From: Calditrichia bacterium
GTDB taxonomy: Bacteria; Calditrichota; Calditrichia; RBG-13-44-9
Reading direction: 5' to 3'
Assembly (NCBI GenBank): GCA_026991005.1
Contig: JALXCH010000224.1
Coordinates: 1 to 6,656 of the forward strand
DNA: 6,656 bases
Under the pieces are notes generated by a model. It saw only the letters and a list, made by a program, of their open reading frames with translations. It ran no database searches and was not told the origin of the DNA. Of the stretch, positions 1 to 5,734 are shown piece by piece; the first letter of the stretch is position 1, and each line of letters starts with the position of its first letter. The position numbers and the translations under genes were made by a program.

Positions 1-1793
1 GGCAGGAGGGGGTTACCCGCCAGCAGATTATTGAAGCGGGATTCGGGGAGCATCTCATTCGTACCCTCCTGCGCAAACGTTTGATTCTGGAAGAAGTACG
101 GGAAGTCCGTCGGGACTTCAGCAGTGCGTATCGGGAGCAGGTTCAGCAGGTAGAACTCACTCCGGAACAAAAAACCGTGGTAGAGGAAATCCGCCCCATC
201 CTGCAAAAAGGAGAATTCCGGACTTTTTTACTGCACGGCGTTACGGGCAGCGGGAAAACCCAGATTTACATTGAACTGATTAAAGAAGTGTTGAAGGCGG
301 GTAAACAGGCACTGGTGTTGATTCCGGAGATTGTACTTACTCCCCAGACGCTGGCACGTTTTCAATTTTACTTTGGGGAGCAGGTGGGTGTGATTCACAG
401 CCGGTTAACCACTGCCGAGCGGCGCGAGGTTCTGTACCGCGCCCGCAAAGGGGAGTTGAATCTGATTATCGGGCCGCGTTCGGCGGTGTTTGCCCCATTA
501 ACCCGCCTGGGCCTTATTGTGGTGGATGAAGAGCACGAAGACAGCTACAAACAGTCCGATTCCCAACCTCGCTACCACGCCCGTGATGTGGCGATTTACC
601 GGGGACATTTAACCGGAGCAGTGGTCCTGCTGGGTTCTGCCACGCCCTCTTTCGAATCGTTATATAACGTGGAGCAGGGGCGGTATGGGTATTTTCGGCT
701 GGAAAAGCGCATTCAGGCGCGAAAGCTGCCCCGCATTTCGCTGGTGAACCTGAAGGAAGAATGGAAGAAGAGTGGAGCCCAACCCATTGTGTCCGAACAC
801 CTGGAACTGAAAATCGAATCCCGGCTTCTGGTGCGCGACCAGGTGATGATTTTACATAATCGGCGTGGTTTTTCCCCGTACATCCTGTGCAAGGATTGTG
901 GATATGTTGCCAAATGTCCCCACTGCGAGGTCACCCTCACCTTTCACCAATCCAATCACAGGTTAATCTGCCATTATTGCGGACACAACGAACCCGCTCC
1001 GGATGTGTGTCCCAACTGCCAGGGGCTGGATATCATTTACAAAGGAATCGGAACCCAGAAGCTGGAGCAGGAATTGAAGGAAAAATTTCCCCATGCTCGT
1101 TTGTTACGCATGGATATGGACACCACCCGGGGGAAGCAGGGGCATCTGAATTTGCTGGAAAAATTTCGTTCGGGACAGGCCGACATTTTAGTGGGCACGC
1201 GCATGATTGCCAAGGGACTGGATTTTGAACGGGTGACTCTGGTGGGGATTACCTCTGCAGATCAGGGACTTCATTTTCCGGACTTTCGCGCCAACGAACG
1301 GGTATTTCAGCTTCTTACTCAAGCTGCCGGGCGCTCGGGTCGCGGCGAACAGGCCGGCGAAGTAGTGGTGCAAACCTACGACCCGGGACATTTCATTTTT
1401 AAATACTTGCTTACCCATAATTATCTGGAATTTTACCGGAAGGACATGGAAAGCCGCCAGTATCTCAATTATCCACCTTTCTCTCGCATGATCCTTATCC
1501 GGCTGGAAGGGAAAAATTTCCGGCAGGTGGAGCAGTACAGTCAGGTGCTTGCTCAATTTCTGTGGAAGATTAACGCTGAGCGTCTCTTCTCTATTCTGGG
1601 ACCGGCGCCTTCTCCTATCTCCCGATTAAACAATCTCTTTCGGTTCCAAATATTGATTAAACAGGACAAACAGAAGGATCCTTCCTCCCACAAAGTGCGC
1701 CATTTACTGAAGCATCATCTTTATAAAAACGAGACCATTCGAAAATGGCCGGTGAAAGTAATAATTGATGTGGATCCGGTGGATATTTTGTAA
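1..1793 (+). CDS. priA: PriA primosomal replication-restart helicase (5' truncated by window edge)
   Basis: PriA is the DEAH-like 3'-5' DNA helicase that recognises stalled forks and reloads the replisome. The first full codon is at 3 and the frame is open from there, so the gene begins upstream; about 596 codons are visible against a usual 730-830. The in-frame TTG at 81 is not the true start. The visible N-terminal part fits the end of the winged-helix domain. Numbering from the codon at 81: Walker A GVTGSGKT 53-60 (nt 237-260), DEEH 149-152 (nt 525-536), GSATP 185-189, eight zinc-binding cysteines at 270, 273, 279, 282, 297, 300, 310 and 313 (the PriA-specific insertion), and motif VI QAAGRSGR 414-421, where many PriAs have QVAGRAGR. 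The C-terminal domain is complete and ends in TAA at 1793. All catalytic and zinc residues are intact, so it should be functional. No convincing terminator follows. Confidence 0.97.
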   Translation, partial: QEGVTRQQIIEAGFGEHLIRTLLRKRLILEEVREVRRDFSSAYREQVQQVELTPEQKTVVEEIRPILQKGEFRTFLLHGVTGSGKTQIYIELIKEVLKAGKQALVLIPEIVLTPQTLARFQFYFGEQVGVIHSRLTTAERREVLYRARKGELNLIIGPRSAVFAPLTRLGLIVVDEEHEDSYKQSDSQPRYHARDVAIYRGHLTGAVVLLGSATPSFESLYNVEQGRYGYFRLEKRIQARKLPRISLVNLKEEWKKSGAQPIVSEHLELKIESRLLVRDQVMILHNRRGFSPYILCKDCGYVAKCPHCEVTLTFHQSNHRLICHYCGHNEPAPDVCPNCQGLDIIYKGIGTQKLEQELKEKFPHARLLRMDMDTTRGKQGHLNLLEKFRSGQADILVGTRMIAKGLDFERVTLVGITSADQGLHFPDFRANERVFQLLTQAAGRSGRGEQAGEVVVQTYDPGHFIFKYLLTHNYLEFYRKDMESRQYLNYPPFSRMILIRLEGKNFRQVEQYSQVLAQFLWKINAERLFSILGPAPSPISRLNNLFRFQILIKQDKQKDPSSHKVRHLLKHHLYKNETIRKWPVKVIIDVDPVDIL

Positions 1794-1838
1794 ATTACAC
1801 AAACGGAGCGTGGAATATCTGCAGGAGCCAATGGACAA

Positions 1839-1890
1839 GCGAATGAGCGAGTTGGTGGGTGGTCCGCATCCTTTGGGCGAGTGAACGAGT
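1839..1890. repeat. 14-nt imperfect direct repeat (GCGARTGARCGAGT)
   Basis: GCGAATGAGCGAGT at 1839-1852 recurs as GCGAGTGAACGAGT at 1877-1890, matching at 12 of 14 positions, with 24 nt between the copies. Neither copy overlaps a believable gene. It could be a protein-binding pair or a remnant of a dispersed intergenic repeat; the sequence alone does not decide. Confidence 0.5.
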
Positions 1891-1942
1891 AGCGATTCTG
1901 GAGAGGTGTGTTATTCTATGTGATTTTGACTCCCACCACAGT

Positions 1943-1975
1943 CGGGGCGAAGAATTTCGCATTACCATAACCCCG
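1943..1975. repeat. Nested inverted repeat downstream of priA
   Basis: An outer stem CGGGG (1943-1947) pairs with CCCCG (1971-1975). Inside lies a hairpin with arms CGAA (1948-1951) and TTCG (1956-1959) around loop GAAT. The next pair outward would be G1947-C1960, which competes with the outer stem, so the two folds share one base. No T-run follows, so this is not a standard intrinsic terminator. It may fold in the priA transcript's 3' end, but the stems are short. Confidence 0.4.
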
Positions 1976-2002
1976 AACTTCAGGTCAAGGAAAGGAAGGA
2001 GC

Positions 2003-2022
2003 AACCTCTCTAAAAGAGGGTT
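2003..2022 (+). repeat. Short hairpin upstream of the 2036 promoter, weak terminator candidate
   Basis: Arm AACCTCT (2003-2009) can pair with AGAGGGTT (2015-2022) with one bulged G, around loop CTAAA. It is followed by only one further T and then GAGC, so the U-tract of an intrinsic terminator is missing. It lies just upstream of the predicted promoter, where priA transcription might be expected to end. Termination activity is doubtful. Confidence 0.3.
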
Positions 2023-2024
2023 TG

Positions 2025-2063
2025 AGCTCAGTTATTTGACTGAAACCGGTTTTGGGGTAGAAT
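2025..2063 (+). repeat. Repeated promoter-like block, copy 1
   Basis: The block reads AGCTCAG (2025-2031), TTAT, then TTGACTGAAACCGGTTT (2036-2052), TG, then GGGTAGAAT (2055-2063). A second copy lies at 3845-3882, with small indels of 4 and 3 nt between modules. Matches are 6/7, 15/17 and 8/9 in the three modules. Both copies sit upstream of a transcription unit on the same strand. Confidence 0.6.
2036..2063 (+). promoter_or_regulatory. Sigma70-type promoter with a palindrome in the spacer
   Basis: The -35 TTGACT (2036-2041) and -10 TAGAAT (2058-2063) each match consensus at 5 of 6 positions, with a 16-nt spacer. Transcription would start near 2070, leaving a leader of about 100 nt before the TTG codon at 2171. 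The perfect 10-nt palindrome AAACCGGTTT (2043-2052) lies between the two hexamers, a position where a bound dimer would block polymerase, so it is a candidate operator. The regulator is unknown. This is prediction by motif only. Confidence 0.55.
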
Positions 2064-2074
2064 TTTATTTTCCA

Positions 2075-2108
2075 GACAATTTCGCTTGTCAACAGCGCTT
2101 CCTCGCTG
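2075..2108 (+). promoter_or_regulatory. Two tandem hairpins at the start of the predicted leader
   Basis: GACAA (2075-2079) pairs with TTGTC (2086-2090) around a 6-nt loop. Two bases later CAGCG (2093-2097) pairs with CGCTG (2104-2108), also around a 6-nt loop. Both stems are perfect 5-bp stems. If transcription starts near 2070 they lie at the extreme 5' end of the mRNA, where they might stabilise it or affect translation. No known riboswitch core was recognised. Confidence 0.4.
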
Positions 2109-2170
2109 AACAAAAATGCTGCGTAAGAGTAATTAGCAAAACAGATAAAATTTAATATTTAGGTGAAAAA

Positions 2171-3088
2171 TTGAGACGAATCATTCATTATTTAATGCTG
2201 GTAATGCTGATAATGTTGCCCCCATTTTTGGGTGTAAACCATCCCACGGTTTGGGCACAAATGAGCCTCCGAAAAAGCCAATCTACGAATACGACCGATT
2301 CCCTGCACACCACCTTGCATCTCCCCAATCCCTTTCTGAAACAGCAGAACAGGTTCATGGCTTTTTCCACCCAACAAATGATTTCGGCCTGGGTGATGAT
2401 GCATCGCAATCAATTATACGGAGAAGTACGCCCAGCCATACCGTCTCAAAGGGTATTGAATCCAGCCGCTCTCCCACGGATCGACTGGAGTTTAAACCAG
2501 CCGGGGCGTAGCATCTTTGGTCTGGATTACCGGGGAAGCTCCCTTTACGTCCCGGAAAATGTACGGGATTACCTGGATTATTCCATGGGGCGGGAACGCT
2601 ATGTACCAATTGCCTCCCTGCTTCTGGCTTCCTATCTGGCTTACGAGATTTACCAGCGCTACGGATATCTGCTCTGGCAACGCGAAAGAGACCGCTACCG
2701 TGGTGTGTATCTGGATGAAACGGAAATCGCCATGATGGAAGTCCTGTGGAAACAACCGGGATTGTTAGCACCGGTGTGGTATGGTGAATTCCATCATCAA
2801 TATCATCTGAAGAACGTTCCGTTTCTGGAATTTAAGCGGAAGATTCACGATCTGGACGAGAAGATAATGCTCAAAACTCGAAAGATAGAAAATGAAGGAA
2901 TTCGTTACTTCCCGGCGATTTCCCGGGAAGAGCTAATCCGAAAGCTTAAGGAAGAGATGAAACAAATCGATTTTGCCAATTTTCCGCAGCGGTGGCAGCA
3001 AATCCAGGAAATGTTGCACAATCTGGATGAATTGTCTTTTCCGATCCCGGAGAAAAAGAAGCACATTGAACTGCAGGAGGTTCATTGA
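2171..3088 (+). CDS. Unrecognised membrane protein with candidate C-terminal winged-helix domain
   Basis: I do not recognise this 305-aa protein as a whole. The start is TTG at 2171, preceded by AGGTG at 2161-2165 with a 5-nt gap. Residues 1-22 look like a signal peptide or signal anchor: basic MRRIIHY, then a hydrophobic run, with VWA at 27-29 as a possible cleavage site. Residues 23-143 would be extracytoplasmic, with Pro and aromatic residues. A second hydrophobic stretch at about 145-160 is followed by an arginine-rich segment (R163, R171, R173, R175, R177), which by the positive-inside rule puts the C-terminus in the cytoplasm. Residues about 182-258 read like a BlaI/MecI-type winged helix: ETEIAMMEVLW, a helix around 217-234, then a wing-like segment around 238-257 ending RYFPAISREELIRK. 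The tail (253-285) is charged and helical. The gene overlaps the next by 4 nt and probably shares the promoter at 2036-2063. Membrane placement is moderately supported; the DNA-binding call is by-eye inference only. Confidence 0.7.
   Translation: MRRIIHYLMLVMLIMLPPFLGVNHPTVWAQMSLRKSQSTNTTDSLHTTLHLPNPFLKQQNRFMAFSTQQMISAWVMMHRNQLYGEVRPAIPSQRVLNPAALPRIDWSLNQPGRSIFGLDYRGSSLYVPENVRDYLDYSMGRERYVPIASLLLASYLAYEIYQRYGYLLWQRERDRYRGVYLDETEIAMMEVLWKQPGLLAPVWYGEFHHQYHLKNVPFLEFKRKIHDLDEKIMLKTRKIENEGIRYFPAISREELIRKLKEEMKQIDFANFPQRWQQIQEMLHNLDELSFPIPEKKKHIELQEVH
3075..3080 (+). promoter_or_regulatory. Strong Shine-Dalgarno that sets a TTG start
   Basis: AGGAGG at 3075-3080 is a perfect anti-SD match and ends 4 nt before TTG at 3085. 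No ATG or GTG lies near in that frame, so the site supports TTG as the start. It lies inside the last codons of the upstream gene. Confidence 0.75.
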
Positions 3089-3576
3089 GGGTTCGTTTAC
3101 AGCACGATCTGGAACACAGTGTCACTTTTCCGGAAACAGGATGCTATCAACTGGTGTTACATTTTGCTCATCCCGTCCGCATTTCGGTGGGGAAAAAAGG
3201 AGATTTTCTGCTCGAAGCGGGGGATTACCTCTACACCGGAAGCCACCAATCTGCTTTGCGCAAACGATTACTCCGCCATTTAGCCCAATCTAAAAAAATG
3301 CACTGGCACATCGACTATTTAACCGCACACCGGGAAGCACAATTCCGAAACATTCTGGTGTTCCCCAACTGCCAGCAGGAGTGTTTATTGAATCAGCGGG
3401 CGCAACAATTTTTCCCGGGAACCTTTCCCATTCCGGGATTTGGGAACGGAGATTGCCGGTTCGGTTGTCCGGCGCATCTTGTGTATTTGCCATCACCAAA
3501 TCCTGCCCGGTTAAAACAGTGGGTCAAGGAAAATGGGGTGTGCACCGGATTTTTGCTTTCCCCCAAAACGATGTAA
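3085..3576 (+). CDS. DUF123 / GIY-YIG-like (COG1833) protein
   Basis: This 163-aa protein matches the DUF123 family (COG1833), which has a fold related to GIY-YIG nucleases and occurs alone or fused to endonuclease III in some archaea. The biochemical role is not established. Visible features: GCY at 19-21 (the GIY-like strand), YLYTGS at 48-53 (the YIG-like strand), basic residues R59, R62 and R64, HWHIDYL at 73-79, and a Cys-containing C-terminal part with C96, C100 (in QEC), and GFGNGDCRFGC at 118-128 followed by PAHL. The four cysteines 96, 100, 124 and 128 could form a metal site. Length is normal for a single-domain member. It starts at TTG 3085 in a TTGA overlap with the upstream stop, which indicates translational coupling. 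The family call is firm; nuclease activity is only inferred from the fold. Confidence 0.88.
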   Translation: MRVRLQHDLEHSVTFPETGCYQLVLHFAHPVRISVGKKGDFLLEAGDYLYTGSHQSALRKRLLRHLAQSKKMHWHIDYLTAHREAQFRNILVFPNCQQECLLNQRAQQFFPGTFPIPGFGNGDCRFGCPAHLVYLPSPNPARLKQWVKENGVCTGFLLSPKTM

Positions 3577-3583
3577 TTGAAAC

Positions 3584-3613
3584 CACGAATTTAACAGGTA
3601 ATCACAAATTTAA
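3584..3613. repeat. Short direct repeat CACRAATTTAA
   Basis: CACGAATTTAA (3584-3594) recurs as CACAAATTTAA (3603-3613), 10 of 11 matching, with a 19-nt period. It lies 7 nt after the DUF123 gene stop. It resembles the CACGAATTT-type simple repeats found between genes in some FCB bacteria, apparently decayed; the family link is an impression. Confidence 0.5.
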
Positions 3614-3766
3614 TGGATGATGCCGTATCTCATGAATTATCATAGATTACAAAATAGTTTGGAAACCAGAAACACGGATGGAAAAAGGGATTGGGAACAA
3701 ATCGGTTTTTGGAATATTTCCCGGATATTGCGGTGAATCTTTAATTTATTTAAAAAAGGGGAGGAA

Positions 3767-3783
3767 AAAAGAAAATTTCTTTT
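3767..3783. repeat. Perfect 8-bp AT-rich inverted repeat
   Basis: AAAAGAAA (3767-3774) is the exact reverse complement of TTTCTTTT (3776-3783), with a single central A. As RNA the loop would be too small, so it is more likely a DNA-level palindrome such as a dimeric protein site or a bendable tract. It ends 100 nt before the ATG at 3884. Chance occurrence is possible given the local composition. Confidence 0.45.
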
Positions 3784-3844
3784 AAGATACGGGATGGGAT
3801 TTCTAAATTTACGTGTATAAGGCACCTTTTGGGAACGCCAAAGA

Positions 3845-3882
3845 AGCTTAGTTGAATGCAACCGGTTTAAATAGGGTAAAAT
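3845..3882 (+). repeat. Repeated promoter-like block, copy 2
   Basis: AGCTTAG (3845-3851) is followed directly by TTGAATGCAACCGGTTT (3852-3868), AAATA, then GGGTAAAAT (3874-3882). It is similar to 2025-2063. The spacing of TTGAAT to TAAAAT is 19 nt and the latter ends one base before the ATG at 3884, so it could not serve as an ordinary promoter for that start. The AGGG at 3873-3876 also acts as the likely ribosome-binding site. Confidence 0.55.
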
Positions 3883-3883
3883 C

Positions 3884-5704
3884 ATGGATTATCAGAATCT
3901 GGCGGAAATGTTTTTTCACAAAAAAGAAAGTCATTCCACCCACACCGCCTACATGTACAAAAAGCAAGGGGTTTGGTACACGGTTAGTTATCGGGAGGCG
4001 GTGGAGCAGGCAGAGAAGATTGCGGCTGGCCTCTCCCGGCTGGGAATAGGCGCAAATCATACCGTGGCGCTTATCTCCCGAAACCGCCTGGAATGGGCTC
4101 TTATTGATTATGCGGTGATGAATCTGGGAGCGATATTGGTGCCCATTTACCCTACGCTTTTAGGGAAGCATGTACAGTTCATACTGGAGGATTCCGGCGC
4201 CCGGGTGTTGTTTGCCGAAGATGCCTCTCAAATGGAAAAGGTGGAAGAAATCCGTTCCCGGCTTACTCGCACCACGCATTTTTTTCTTCTGGAACCAGAG
4301 GAAACAAAAAGCGCTTCCTGGAACACCTTTGAACAACTATTGCAAGAGGGGGAAAATGTTCTCAAAACCGATTCTGCTATTGCCCATCGCTACCGGGAGG
4401 TTTCTCCGGAAGATACTGCGACTATCATTTACACTTCCGGAACCACCGGATTGCCCAAAGGAGTGGAGCTGACTCATAAAAACTTTCTTTCGAACATCGA
4501 AAGTGTGAATTATGTGTTTCGAGCCCGGCCGGATGATGTGGCGCTTTCCTTTTTACCGCTAAGCCACATTCTGGAGCGCATGGCGGGACATTTTTTTGCG
4601 ACCTATCATGGATTAACCATTGCCTACGCCGAAAGCATTAACCAGCTTCCGGAAAATATGCGGGAAGTGCGTCCCACGTTAATGGTTTCGGTACCCCGTT
4701 TGTACGAAAAGATGTATGCTCGCATTATGGAAGTTCGTGAAGAAAGTTCCCCACTGAAGCGAAAAATTTTCGATTGGGCAGTTGGCGTGGGGCAGAAAAG
4801 CTTCCGGAAAGAACGGGCAGGGGAAAAGCTTTCCGTCTTTCTCCGTAAAAAGCGGAAATTAGCGGATAAACTGGTTTTCCGGAAGATTCGGGAACAGATG
4901 GGGGGACGCATCCGGTATTGTGTAAGCGGGGGAGCTCCGCTGGGAGCAGATATTGGGGAATTTTTCGCCGCGGTAGGAATCCCTATCCTGGAAGGATACG
5001 GATTAACGGAAACTTCCCCGGCAATTACCTTTAACCGACCGGGACAGATGAAATTCGGTACCGTGGGGCAACCACTTCCCGGGGTGGAAGTTAAAATAGC
5101 AGAAGATGGAGAGATTCTAACCCGGGGAGAACACGTGATGAAAGGGTATTTCCAAAATCCCCAGGCTACCGCGGAAGCGATTGATTCCCGGGGATGGTTC
5201 CACACCGGCGACATTGGGTATCTGGACGACGAAGGATATTTGGTCATTACCGACCGAAAAAAGAATCTCATCGTAACCAGTGGCGGGAAAAACGTAGCTC
5301 CCCAACCAATTGAAAATAAACTCATCAGTAGCAAATATATCGATCAGGCGGTGGTGATTGGGGACAAACGGAAATTCTGCTCCGCATTGCTGGTACCCAA
5401 TCGAGAGATTGTAAGCCATTGGGCACGAGAGCAAGGGATTGAGGAAGACAACTATCGCAATTTACTAATGCATCCTGCTGTGCAATCGCTCTTTCGCCGT
5501 GTGGTCGATCATTTAATGACCGATTTTGCCGGTTACGAGCAGGTGAAAAAATTTCTGTTGATTCCCGAACCATTCACCATGGAAAACGGTGAATTAACTC
5601 CAACTTTAAAAATAAAACGACGCGTTATTGAAGAAAAATTTGCGGCGGAGATAAACGCACTTTATCAGGATGAGGAAATTCCGGTGTCTGAATCACGAGC
5701 ATAG
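3884..5704 (+). CDS. fadD: Long-chain acyl-CoA synthetase (AMP-forming, COG1022 type)
   Basis: This 606-aa enzyme of the adenylate-forming superfamily activates free fatty acids to acyl-CoA with ATP and CoA, via an acyl-AMP. Its motifs are complete: YTSGTTGLPKG at 183-193 (phosphate loop), GYGLTET at 371-377 (adenine-binding A5), TGD at 441-443 with the ATP-ribose Asp443, DRKKNLIVTSGGKN at 457-470 (hinge/A8), and LTPTLKIKR at 571-579, in which Lys576 is the likely catalytic lysine of the mobile C-terminal domain. Length and the N-terminal sequence (MDYQNLAEMFF) fit the COG1022 group, supporting the ATG at 3884; AGGG at 3873-3876 is a modest RBS 7 nt upstream. No signal peptide is visible; such enzymes work at the inner face of the membrane. 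It is followed 30 nt later by archease and probably leads that transcript. The symbol denotes function; strict orthology to E. coli FadD is not claimed. Confidence 0.93.
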   Translation: MDYQNLAEMFFHKKESHSTHTAYMYKKQGVWYTVSYREAVEQAEKIAAGLSRLGIGANHTVALISRNRLEWALIDYAVMNLGAILVPIYPTLLGKHVQFILEDSGARVLFAEDASQMEKVEEIRSRLTRTTHFFLLEPEETKSASWNTFEQLLQEGENVLKTDSAIAHRYREVSPEDTATIIYTSGTTGLPKGVELTHKNFLSNIESVNYVFRARPDDVALSFLPLSHILERMAGHFFATYHGLTIAYAESINQLPENMREVRPTLMVSVPRLYEKMYARIMEVREESSPLKRKIFDWAVGVGQKSFRKERAGEKLSVFLRKKRKLADKLVFRKIREQMGGRIRYCVSGGAPLGADIGEFFAAVGIPILEGYGLTETSPAITFNRPGQMKFGTVGQPLPGVEVKIAEDGEILTRGEHVMKGYFQNPQATAEAIDSRGWFHTGDIGYLDDEGYLVITDRKKNLIVTSGGKNVAPQPIENKLISSKYIDQAVVIGDKRKFCSALLVPNREIVSHWAREQGIEEDNYRNLLMHPAVQSLFRRVVDHLMTDFAGYEQVKKFLLIPEPFTMENGELTPTLKIKRRVIEEKFAAEINALYQDEEIPVSESRA

Positions 5705-5720
5705 AGAGTGAAGCGGGTAA

Positions 5721-5727
5721 AAGGGAG
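5721..5727 (+). promoter_or_regulatory. Ribosome-binding site that sets the archease start
   Basis: AAGGGAG at 5721-5727 lies 7 nt before ATG 5735. An in-frame GTG at 5708 would add nine residues (MKRVKGRWN) not typical of the family and has a poorer upstream site, so ATG 5735 is preferred. Confidence 0.75.
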
Positions 5728-5734
5728 ATGGAAC

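Larger units (their letters stand above)
1794..2170. other. 377-nt structured spacer between priA and the next transcription unit
   Basis: No recognisable gene lies here. The first half has a 14-nt imperfect direct repeat and a nested inverted repeat. The second half has a weak hairpin, a sigma70-like promoter and two tandem hairpins in the predicted leader. One 98-codon frame (1859-2155) is open, but it has no Shine-Dalgarno match and resembles no family, and an antisense frame covers part of it. I regard the stretch as regulatory or decayed repeat sequence rather than coding. Confidence 0.6.
3577..3883. other. 307-nt AT-rich spacer upstream of the acyl-CoA synthetase gene
   Basis: No credible gene lies here. 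The spacer holds a short direct repeat (3584-3613), an AT-only inverted repeat (3767-3783) and the second copy of the promoter-like block (3845-3882). Positions 3741-3810 have only 17 G or C bases in 70. A TATAAG at 3816-3821 could be a -10 element, but no matching -35 lies at proper spacing, so the promoter of the downstream cluster is not confidently placed. Confidence 0.6.

Noticed and set aside
1859..2155. Open frame of 98 codons starting GTG in the spacer after priA
   Set aside because: It has no Shine-Dalgarno match, resembles no family, and covers the predicted promoter, hairpins and repeat. Kept as non-coding, though not strictly excluded.
2355..2771. 138-codon open frame on the minus strand
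   Set aside because: It is antisense within the 305-aa gene, which has a plausible start, signal sequence and coupled downstream neighbour. The minus-strand product shows no recognisable motif.
3758..3764. GGGGAGG, a strong Shine-Dalgarno-like string in the spacer before fadD
   Set aside because: No ATG, GTG or TTG follows within usable distance, so it is unlikely to serve translation.
3852..3882. Copy 2 of the repeated block read as an ordinary fadD promoter
   Set aside because: The TTGAAT-TAAAAT spacing is 19 nt and the -10-like hexamer ends one base before the ATG, so transcription would begin inside the gene. A binding-site or repeat explanation fits better.
4624..5334. 236-codon open frame on the minus strand
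   Set aside because: It lies wholly antisense to the well-supported acyl-CoA synthetase; its low-complexity composition is a shadow of that gene's codon pattern.
5708..5734. Upstream GTG start adding nine residues to archease
   Set aside because: The ATG at 5735 has a well-spaced AAGGGAG site and gives the family-typical N-terminus.
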